This document shows, piece by piece, positions 24,802 to 31,375 of a stretch of DNA of 64,000 bases. Both the position numbers and the translations under genes were made by a program. This DNA comes from Nitrosospira sp. Nl5 (GTDB lineage Bacteria; Pseudomonadota; Gammaproteobacteria; Burkholderiales; Nitrosomonadaceae), in contig NZ_FMVQ01000004.1 of NCBI RefSeq assembly GCF_900102495.1, positions 1 to 64,000 of the forward strand. Direction: 5' to 3'. The notes beneath the pieces were generated by a model. That model saw only the letters and a program-made list of their open reading frames with translations, searched no databases and was not told where the DNA came from. How positions within the stretch are numbered: the first letter of the stretch is position 1; the number at the start of each line of letters is the position of its first letter.

Positions 24802-26931
24802 TCAAATATTGTTTCGTGCTTGCTCTATATGAGCCATCAGGATTTTTTCCGTCTTGAGTTTCGCGGTAACCTCGATCCGCTCCTGCTCAATATCCAACTC
24901 GCGCGCCTTTAAATCCAGTTCCACTGATTTGTCAGCTAACCGCGCTTTCAATGCTTCGATTTGCTGCCGCAACTGTGCAACCTGACCTTGATCTTCGCCG
25001 TCTTGCGAGCGCCGGAGGTTAAGTGTTTCCGCTTCAGTCTTTTCCACATCTGCCGCTTTCAGAGCCATTTCCAGTTGGCTCATCTGCTGCTGAATAGCTT
25101 GCTGCTGCATCTGCTGCGCCTGCCCAGCTTCCTCCTGCGGTATTGAGGGAATCATATTGCCCACCTTGCGCAACTGGTCCGCCAACTCATGCCGATTCGG
25201 CACATCGGTTAATTCCAGCATGGCTGGGTAGAGAACAGCCTGATATGCCGGGGGTGCGGCCTGCACAATCTGCGTGAACGCCTGCAACTGCTGCGCCCTG
25301 AAACTCGGCGTGGCGGGTATGTCTTCCAGCACAACCCTGATCTGCGCGGTCTCGATATCGTTCTCGATCACCGGGCCGGAATCCGTCATCACCTCGCGGT
25401 TGAAATACACCGTCTTTTGCTTGTTGCCCTGCCTTACCGCCACAGCTGAGGGTTTGCCCAGCATGTCGTATTTGACGAACGCCAGAAGCTGCTCCCCGAC
25501 CAGGCGCCGGGCATAGCGGAAGTTATCATTGGGCTCGGCCAGTACTGTGGAGCCCTGCTGCACCAGGTTGTTGATGGCAACACCGCTGGTGGCTTGCGTC
25601 GACGCACCCAGCATCGCGCGGTACACGCCGCTCACGGCTTCAATCCTGTGCTTGCGCTCCTCGACCAGCTGAAATACTTGCGCAGCCAGTGCATGTTCCC
25701 GCGTCACCCTGAATCCGCCGGCATTTCTGCGCTGCGAATTCAGCACGGTCATCGACCGCAGACTGCTGATATTGTGCGCAACTTCCTGATACGTGTTCTG
25801 GCTGAGGTCGAGCGCGTCGTTATCCACTTCGACTTTTACCGAATTCAGGACCTCGTACAGCAGAATATCCAGATCGAGGATCTGGTCCTGCGGCCCGCGC
25901 ATATCGCGAATCAGGCCATACGGCGTCCTGCTGCGGTCCTTGCGAAAGCACCAGAAGGGCACATATGGGAAGTTTCCGTGCGGCAACGGGGTCGGGACAT
26001 CCATCAATTTATGCGGCCCCAGCCAGATCGCGACCCGCGTTCGAGGAAGCAGGGATTTCTGCACGTGCACCAGGCCGCTGCCTAGCGCGGCCTGGTGATA
26101 CGGGTTGTCTTCCCGGTATTCAATTGCCTTGCCCTCAGGCAGTACCAGCACAAATGCATCCTCAAAATGCCGGTACCACAACTCGGAGAGGCGAACCATT
26201 CCGGAACTGCGATTAAGATAATCTTCCTGGCTATGTCCCCACGCCTGCTCGATCTCGTACGCCCGCGCCATGCCCGTATCGGAACCTTCGTACACGTCCA
26301 GATTGTTCCATCCGTTCCAGCTGTTGCCGATGAGCTCGGTCTGGTCCGGAAACATTCTTGCAACTTGCGCGCGGTCAACCCATTTATTCCGCCGCAAATA
26401 ACGTGCGTCGGACAAGTCCGGCTCTTTCGATGTCCAGTCCCACCAGATTTCATTGCGATGGATTTCCCGCACGCGGTACGGATACTTGAGCGGATCAAAC
26501 TCGCGTGACACCTCGACCCATCCGACACCCGCGCGGATCATGCTTGAATAGGCATCGGATATGGCCCTATCCGCCCTGGATTCGGTTTCGACCTCTTTAA
26601 TCTTTGCCGAGAGTCCCTCGGCGATTTCGGCTTGCCGCTCATCATCGGCTGTGATCTTGTAATCCGTGCGGCTGCGCGCCTCGATACCCAGCACCGCATT
26701 GATCGTCGGCTTGATGAGATTCGAGTCCTGGGGAGGAATGCCAGCGTCTTTTAAACGCTGGTTTACCTCTACCGATGTCTGCGCACCATCGTAATAGTCG
26801 CAATCGGTATCCGAGTCGAGCCGCCATTTCGGCTGGTTGCGTAGCTCCCGGCTGATGCGGTCGTATGCCTCGATCGATATGTCCGCCCCGATATCCGCCA
26901 ATGTGTCCGCCCCGGCCGAAGAGTCGATCAT
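24802..26931 (-). CDS. phage portal protein, P22 gp1-like, 709 aa
   Basis: The protein forms the DNA-passage ring at the head vertex. It has the family pattern: SIEAYDRISRELRNQPKWR, DSNLIKPTINAVLGIEARSR, RVREIHRNEIWWDWTSKEPD, ARYLRRNKWVDRAQVARMFP, then FPYVPFWCFRKDRSRTPYG and LIRDMRGPQDQILDLDILLY, and a C-terminal coiled coil from about residue 620 to the end. Its natural start is ATG 26931, which is part of the 5-bp duplication made by MITE-A copy 2. An open frame extends upstream into the element. The native ribosome binding site, in the end of the terminase gene, is now 236 bases away, so portal synthesis may be changed. Confidence 0.85.
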   Translation of the reverse strand: MIDSSAGADTLADIGADISIEAYDRISRELRNQPKWRLDSDTDCDYYDGAQTSVEVNQRLKDAGIPPQDSNLIKPTINAVLGIEARSRTDYKITADDERQAEIAEGLSAKIKEVETESRADRAISDAYSSMIRAGVGWVEVSREFDPLKYPYRVREIHRNEIWWDWTSKEPDLSDARYLRRNKWVDRAQVARMFPDQTELIGNSWNGWNNLDVYEGSDTGMARAYEIEQAWGHSQEDYLNRSSGMVRLSELWYRHFEDAFVLVLPEGKAIEYREDNPYHQAALGSGLVHVQKSLLPRTRVAIWLGPHKLMDVPTPLPHGNFPYVPFWCFRKDRSRTPYGLIRDMRGPQDQILDLDILLYEVLNSVKVEVDNDALDLSQNTYQEVAHNISSLRSMTVLNSQRRNAGGFRVTREHALAAQVFQLVEERKHRIEAVSGVYRAMLGASTQATSGVAINNLVQQGSTVLAEPNDNFRYARRLVGEQLLAFVKYDMLGKPSAVAVRQGNKQKTVYFNREVMTDSGPVIENDIETAQIRVVLEDIPATPSFRAQQLQAFTQIVQAAPPAYQAVLYPAMLELTDVPNRHELADQLRKVGNMIPSIPQEEAGQAQQMQQQAIQQQMSQLEMALKAADVEKTEAETLNLRRSQDGEDQGQVAQLRQQIEALKARLADKSVELDLKARELDIEQERIEVTAKLKTEKILMAHIEQARNNI

Positions 26932-27167
26932 CCTAAACCCGGCAGTTGGGCAGGGTGGAGGGTGCGGTTTTTGGGGTGCAGGGCAAGGCGCAACGACGCG
27001 GAATGGTTGTTCCATTCCAAGAAGTTGCAACGCAGCCATGTGCCGCAAAAACCGTGCAATCCGCCCTGTAGCGAACTCACCTTATCGGTGAAGGTCAAGT
27101 GACTCAGGAAGCCTTTGTGGGTCATTGCGCTAAATTAAAAAATGAGCGGTCAATTGCCGGATTTAGG
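26932..27167. mobile_element. MITE-A copy 2, 236 bp, between terminase and portal
   Basis: The element starts CCTAAACCCGGCAGTTG and ends CAATTGCCGGATTTAGG; the 17-bp ends are inverted repeats with two mismatches. It is flanked on both sides by atcat (26927-26931 and 27168-27172), a perfect 5-bp target duplication. On the - strand the duplicated pentamer is ATGAT, which gave the terminase stop (TGA) and the portal start (ATG). Removing the element and one copy restores an ATGA overlap of the two genes. It encodes no transposase. Confidence 0.9.
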
Positions 27168-27168
27168 A

Positions 27169-28422
27169 TCATGCGCGCCAGCCTTTCATGCTGATCCCGC
27201 GCGCGCTGCCGGCGGGCTTATCGTCTTCCGTGGATACGGCAAAATACCTGAAGGCATCCGACGCGTGGCTGTGGTAGTCATGCAACGGCTTTCCGCTCAA
27301 TTGCCTGGAATCAGGATCCACATCGAATCGATAATGCCGCAAGCTCTGCAATCCTTCGGCACACCTCTCGGCATCAAAATAACAACGATTGAATAACGTT
27401 CGCGCGGCATTGATACCGTCGGAAACGGATAGATTCGGCACTATCCTCACCTTGCGTCCCGCGGCGAGCATGATTTCCTCCACGCTGCGGCCCGTCGCCA
27501 GAGTCTTGGCACGGGCGTCGTGCGGCAGCCAATCCGTACCGTACAGGTATGCCTTGTCCTGCAGCACCGAAATATAATGTTGAATGGGCATCTGGTTGTT
27601 GGAGTAATAATCGATTAGCCGGAGCTCGCCGCCGACGGATTGCGCAAACCATATGCTGGTGTTATCGGCCCAGCCCAGATCAAAGAACGTATGCACCAGT
27701 CTCGCCGCATCGTAAGGCACGCTGCATATACGTCCCTCTTCCTGTGCCAGCCTCAACTCCCTGGCGTAGATCGCGCCATCCAGCGTTACCCTGCAATGGC
27801 CTTCCCACACGTTCTGGTAGGCATCGGGATCACGCGCCTTGAGCTCGTCCTTTTCCCGTAGCAGCGTCTCCGGAAACCACGGATTGTCGTTCCAGTTGAT
27901 CTTTACCACCGCTGCATCCGTCGGTGGATTGATGACAAAGCGCCGGTGCGTCTCGTCGGTTTCCAGTTCCGGGTTGTACGTGACCCAGATTTCCGAACCA
28001 TCTTTGCGGATAGTCGGTATGAGCGTTTCCCAACTGGATTTGCTGACGGTCTGCGCTTCCTCCACCCAAACCCGGTCAACGCCCTCGAACGATTTTATTT
28101 TGGTTACATTGTTGCGCAACCCGGCGAATAAGAACTCGGAACCGTTTCTCCCTAAAATGACGTTATTCTGCACTTCGTAAAATGATCGCAGTCCGATAGC
28201 GGCGATCTGGGCTTGCAGCAGGTGATGCACCGACTCGGCAATCGAATTCTGGAACTCGCGTGCGCACAGTATGCGCAGCGGCGTGGCTGCGGCCTGGATC
28301 AGCAAAGCCCTGGCGGCACCCCATGACTTCGCGCCGCCACGCCCCCCGTATAAGATCTTGTATCTTGCAGGTTCGAATAAAAACCGGAGTTTTTGGGGAA
28401 ATTCCGCCTTGTGCGCGGCCAT
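27169..28422 (-). CDS. terminase large subunit (PBSX-type)
   Basis: The 417-residue motor protein packages phage DNA. A Walker A motif GGRGGAKS lies near residue 27, after ARYKILY, and a Walker B-like VDRVWVEEAQ lies near residue 115. The C-terminal nuclease domain has acidic residues in TFFDLGWADNTSIWF and HDYHSHASDAFRYF, as in the RNase H-like family. The pattern SAPS/C, the nucleotide-binding ARE segment (ILCAREFQNSI) and length match the Terminase_3/PBSX family. Its TGA stop is in the duplication of MITE-A copy 2. It follows the small subunit by 32 bases. Confidence 0.9.
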   Translation of the reverse strand: MAAHKAEFPQKLRFLFEPARYKILYGGRGGAKSWGAARALLIQAAATPLRILCAREFQNSIAESVHHLLQAQIAAIGLRSFYEVQNNVILGRNGSEFLFAGLRNNVTKIKSFEGVDRVWVEEAQTVSKSSWETLIPTIRKDGSEIWVTYNPELETDETHRRFVINPPTDAAVVKINWNDNPWFPETLLREKDELKARDPDAYQNVWEGHCRVTLDGAIYARELRLAQEEGRICSVPYDAARLVHTFFDLGWADNTSIWFAQSVGGELRLIDYYSNNQMPIQHYISVLQDKAYLYGTDWLPHDARAKTLATGRSVEEIMLAAGRKVRIVPNLSVSDGINAARTLFNRCYFDAERCAEGLQSLRHYRFDVDPDSRQLSGKPLHDYHSHASDAFRYFAVSTEDDKPAGSARGISMKGWRA

Positions 28423-28454
28423 GCGGCTAGGAAACGCCGGGAAACATGGGGTGA

Positions 28455-28985
28455 TTACTTGGTTGCGGCGCCCGCGTCGGCAGCGGCAGTGGCAACGAAG
28501 GCCACCTCGACCCGGTGCACGACCGACTTGCCGATATCGCCGCTGTCGTTTCCATTCAGTAATTTATCCCCATATTTTTTCGGAGCCAGCCTTGACGCAT
28601 ACCATTTGCGTGCATCGATGCGCAGCTGGGAACGCGCGATAACCTCCCGGTCTATTACCTCACGCCCCTTTTCGTCGGTGTAGGTATCTTTCGACCCGTC
28701 GTCCGAAATTTCAATGATTTCTTCCGCATAGGCGTCGATACAAAGCTCCTTGGCACGCAGGTATTGCCGCATAAGCTCCGCATCGCTCGCCAGCCAATTC
28801 CATAAAACCCGTTGGCTGATGCCGGCCTCGATACACATCGTCCGCGCCGATTTACCAAGCGAGATGCCGGCACAGATTGCATCCAGCAGCTCAGGGGTTT
28901 TGATTGTCGGCGCACCCCTTTTTTTGGCTGCCGGCCCTGCGCTCGCCGTAACTTCCGCCAGCCTCAAGAATTCACGTTCATTCAT
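28455..28985 (-). CDS. terminase small subunit
   Basis: The 176-residue protein has a helix-turn-helix near residues 25-65 (PELLDAICAGISLGKSARTM, then AGISQRVLWNWLASDAEL), a helical region LRAKELCIDAYAEEIIEISD and the motif DREVIARSQLRIDARKWYAS RLAPKKYGDK (space added). This is the typical phage small terminase that recognises pac or cos sites and activates the large subunit. It is the first packaging gene of the operon. Confidence 0.85.
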   Translation of the reverse strand: MNEREFLRLAEVTASAGPAAKKRGAPTIKTPELLDAICAGISLGKSARTMCIEAGISQRVLWNWLASDAELMRQYLRAKELCIDAYAEEIIEISDDGSKDTYTDEKGREVIDREVIARSQLRIDARKWYASRLAPKKYGDKLLNGNDSGDIGKSVVHRVEVAFVATAAADAGAATK

Positions 28986-29018
28986 GATTTAACCTAAAAT
29001 TGAAAAAAAGCAGGTCAA

Positions 29019-29315
29019 TTACCGAAGCACATCACTAGGTTCGACCTTCAGCGGCAAGCTGTTGCATCCCTTTACCGCCGCAAGCAGCTTAATCTCGCAT
29101 GCCGAGCGTTCCTCGATCTCGGTTCTCAGAGCCCGATTGATGGTAAGAACATCGTCCTTCACAGACACGCGATCAATCGCATAGGCTGACTTGCACTCCG
29201 CGGGGGTTTCCACATGGCATAAGACGGCAACCGGTTTTTCGACGACTTGTGTCTGAATGACGGGTTTGCCGGCGCAACCGGCCAAAAAACACATGAATGG
29301 CGCCAATCTAGTCAT
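29019..29315 (-). CDS. o-spanin (Rz1-like lipoprotein)
   Basis: ATG 29315 overlaps the stop of the Rz-like gene by 8 bases, and gives the signal peptide MTRLAPFMCFLAGC with a lipobox (LAGC). The mature part is short, with several Cys residues (VLCHVETPAECKS and SACEIKL) and no long proline run. Outer-membrane spanins join an inner-membrane partner to disrupt the outer membrane at the end of lysis. The overlap with the Rz-like frame is the family's usual layout. A longer form from 29336 adds 7 residues and is less likely. Confidence 0.7.
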   Translation of the reverse strand: MTRLAPFMCFLAGCAGKPVIQTQVVEKPVAVLCHVETPAECKSAYAIDRVSVKDDVLTINRALRTEIEERSACEIKLLAAVKGCNSLPLKVEPSDVLR

Positions 29316-29691
29316 TTTGATGGCGGCTCTGCACATACCTTATTTGCTCGACGGCGAGCGCTTCGCATTGTTTCGCTGGCGCCACCGGCGGAAGAGCGCG
29401 TATTTTTTTAGCATTGTCCGTCCGCTTTGCCGCTGCCGTTGCCGCGCCTTGCATTGCCCTGGCCGCGTTTTTTTCCCTCGCGGCCGTGGTGGCGGTCAGC
29501 GTCTCCATCGCCATGCGCGCGGATTGAATATCGGTAGCGCATTGATCGTTTGCCGCCGATAACACTGCATTATTGGAATTGAGCCGCTGTATCTGCGAGG
29601 CCATGCGCCAGTCGCTCAGCGCAAATCCCCCGCCAAACGCAAGCGCGGCGAGGACGGCAATGACGATTGCGGTAATCGCTGGAGTGATCAT
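29308..29691 (-). CDS. i-spanin (Rz-like)
   Basis: The 127-residue protein has one N-terminal transmembrane segment (ITAIVIAVLAALAFGGGF) and a long periplasmic coiled coil (RMASQIQRLNSNNAVLSAAND onward, and ATAAAKRTDNAKKI), the typical spanin shape. Its ATG (29691-29689) is part of the 5-bp duplication of MITE-B copy 2, so its natural ribosome binding site is now on the far side of the element. It overlaps Rz1 by 8 bases. Confidence 0.75.
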   Translation of the reverse strand: MITPAITAIVIAVLAALAFGGGFALSDWRMASQIQRLNSNNAVLSAANDQCATDIQSARMAMETLTATTAAREKNAARAMQGAATAAAKRTDNAKKIRALPPVAPAKQCEALAVEQIRYVQSRHQND

Positions 29692-29865
29692 CCCAGATAA
29701 TCCATTAGGCGGCTCTGCGAGCCTACCCGAATGCTGACGGTCTGTTTGCGGCCATTTTCGCCGCTTGCCCGGCGTCCATAGACCAGGCTATGGACTTCTT
29801 CCAACCGACAAAACTGTCTCGCAACCTGCCTCGCCATCAACTCGCGTCCTAATGGATTATCTGGG
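29692..29865. mobile_element. MITE-B copy 2, 174 bp, at the start of the i-spanin gene
   Basis: The 18-bp ends are perfect inverted repeats: CCCAGATAATCCATTAGG and its complement. The flanks are atcat at 29687-29691 and atcat at 29866-29870, a perfect 5-bp duplication. On the - strand this is ATGAT and includes the i-spanin start codon. It encodes no transposase; a frame of about 60 codons crosses it and shares the segment RQVARQFCRL with the frame in copy 1, but looks like a by-product of the repeat. Confidence 0.9.
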
Positions 29866-29887
29866 ATCATTTGCGTTGCCTATGAAA

Positions 29888-30054
29888 AATCCGCCCGGAT
29901 CGGGCGAGAAAGCCCGCAAAAGCAGGCAGCCATAAAAAAAACCGCAAGCGGCAGGCGGTCGTAAAAAAACCCGCACTCGGCGGGTTTTGGAATACCGGAC
30001 AAAAAAATACCCGCTTAAATGGGCGGGCAATAAAAAACCCGCCTGGGCGGGTTC
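29888..30054 (-). terminator. six tandem intrinsic terminators at the head of the late operon
   Basis: Six GC stems lie end to end, each with its T run on the - strand: at about 30037-30052 (CCCGCC/GGCGGG), 30010-30027 (CCCGC/GCGGG), 29967-29987 (CCCGC/GCGGG), 29941-29961 (CCGC/GCGG), 29911-29928 (GC-rich, short T run) and 29890-29907 (CGCCC/GGGCG). Four have runs of six to eight T. All are placed to stop leftward transcription just before it reaches the phage genes. Transcription from the promoter at 30101-30128 would meet the first stem after about 40 bases. Confidence 0.8.
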
Positions 30055-30100
30055 GGTATAAACATTGTCCTGCGCATAGAAATGCACAATATGGGTTCGC

Positions 30101-30128
30101 ATTATATAGCGTTACCGGCGTTTGTCAA
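30101..30128 (-). promoter_or_regulatory. consensus sigma-70 promoter reading into the prophage
   Basis: On the - strand the sequence reads TTGACA (30128-30123), a 16-base spacer and TATAAT (30106-30101). Both hexamers match the consensus exactly. The start of transcription would be near 30094, 40 bases before the first terminator. It is the only strong promoter I could find for the late operon. Confidence 0.8.
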
Positions 30129-30178
30129 GGGATTTGTTGCCAGCTTCTAAACAATGCCAATCCGGCCCTTTTCCTGCA

Positions 30179-30206
30179 TTGACTTCTCTTTGACGAATGC
30201 TATAAA
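30179..30206 (+). promoter_or_regulatory. probable sigma-70 promoter of the exported-protein gene
   Basis: TTGACT at 30179-30184, a 16-base spacer and TATAAA at 30201-30206 give a good promoter about 85 bases upstream of the next + strand gene. A second TATAAT-like box lies at about 30231. The phage promoter reads in the opposite direction 50 bases to the left, so the two are divergent. Confidence 0.6.
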
Positions 30207-30295
30207 TAATTGCGGAGAAGCGGGCTGGTATATAATCGTTTGCAACAGACCATGAGTTTGATTCCTGGGTATTTTTTGAATAAACTGAAAGCGCA

Positions 30296-30868
30296 ATGAC
30301 CAAACATTCCGCATTGCTCATCGTACTCGGCTTGGCCGCTTATTCAGGTCATTCAGGTTACATCTCGGCGCAGGAAGTCAACTACGCGGATGCAAACATG
30401 GGCTTCGGTCCGGTGGGGATGACTCAGGATATGGCGCAGAACAGCCCGTTCCTCTCGCCGGGAGCAGCCCCGGCGCATGGTCATTCTCCCCAATACCCCG
30501 GAAACAGCTTCCCTCCCGCCCGTTCATCCGGCTATCCCGGCGGCCCGCTGGTGGTGCTGCCTGTGCCGTTACCCGCGAATGGCATGTCCGGATTGAATAG
30601 CGGGTCGGGGTTCCCCGGCAGTTACATGCCGCAGGGCACGCCTCTCCACCGATTCAATGGTTATATCGTGTGCGATCCCCCTGACCTGGCTGCGGAGGCA
30701 ACGACAGGGGCAACCCCGAAGCGCGTGGTCAAGATCACAACAACACGGTCCCTTTCCGCGCCCGGTCATTCGCAACCATGCCCTGTCTACACGGTAAACG
30801 GGGAGATCCAGAGGCAGAAAGACTATACAACGGGCACCACACCTCCGGTTCCCAATGCACTGCAATGA
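30296..30868 (+). CDS. exported Pro/Gly-rich protein of unknown function, 190 aa
   Basis: A signal peptide (MTKHSALLIVLGLAAYSGHS, cleavage probably near ISAQE) precedes a disordered region rich in Pro, Gly, Ser and Asn (residues 40-115), and a C-terminal region with two Cys residues (YIVCDPPDL, SQPCPVYTVNGE). The Cys pair may form a disulfide. I do not recognise a family. It is the first chromosomal gene next to the prophage. The next gene codes for a lipoprotein on the same strand. Confidence 0.65.
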   Translation: MTKHSALLIVLGLAAYSGHSGYISAQEVNYADANMGFGPVGMTQDMAQNSPFLSPGAAPAHGHSPQYPGNSFPPARSSGYPGGPLVVLPVPLPANGMSGLNSGSGFPGSYMPQGTPLHRFNGYIVCDPPDLAAEATTGATPKRVVKITTTRSLSAPGHSQPCPVYTVNGEIQRQKDYTTGTTPPVPNALQ

Positions 30869-30930
30869 TCCGGGTGACAAACAAGCGTCAGACGCCTGCC
30901 ATAGCACATAGCAAAATAAGGAGAGCGGCA

Positions 30931-31344
30931 ATGACTTCCGCCACGGGGATAGTTCCCGAAATAATGAAAGGTCTTCGCGCAACATGTCTTATCGCCAGCA
31001 TGGCCGGCCTTCTGGTCCTGTCCGGCTGCGCCAGCTTCCAGATCACGGTGCCGGATTCGGATCCTATCCAGCCCAGGGGATATACCGAGGGGTATCTGAA
31101 GAAGACCATGCATGCCTACTTCTGGGGACTGGTGCTTGATCCGCAGGTTCTCTCGGCCGAATGCGAGGGCCAGGGCATTAATGACGTTATCATCTATCGC
31201 ACTCTGGCGCATGACCTCGCGGGTGTTGTTACCCTTGGTCTATGGATGCCAACGGAAGTTTATTTCCGGTGCAAGGCGCCCCCAACGAGACCCGGGATAC
31301 TTCCGTCGCCTTCTAAAAGACCGCGATCACGGCAGCTTTCCTGA
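30931..31344 (+). CDS. Bor-like outer-membrane lipoprotein, 137 aa
   Basis: ATG 30931 follows AAGGAGAG by 6 bases, which is much better than the GTG- or ATG-starts upstream. The product has an N-terminal signal with the lipobox VLSGC (LVLSGCASFQITV) and then a region with TEGYLKKTMHAYFWGLV and AECEGQGINDVIIYRTLAHD. The pattern resembles Bor/YhfL-type lipoproteins. It may be a serum-resistance-like envelope protein, but I do not assign a role. Confidence 0.65.
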   Translation: MTSATGIVPEIMKGLRATCLIASMAGLLVLSGCASFQITVPDSDPIQPRGYTEGYLKKTMHAYFWGLVLDPQVLSAECEGQGINDVIIYRTLAHDLAGVVTLGLWMPTEVYFRCKAPPTRPGILPSPSKRPRSRQLS

Positions 31345-31375
31345 GACCGATTCTGAAAGAATAAGGAAATAAATC

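Noticed and set aside
29938-30053. CRISPR-like array because of the regular short stems
   Set aside because: The units are not identical repeats with spacers; each is a GC stem followed by a T run on the - strand, so they are terminators.
29857-30102. An 81-codon - strand frame in the prophage leader
   Set aside because: It reads straight through the six terminator stems, which explains its repeated GFF and AGF pieces. It is not a plausible gene.
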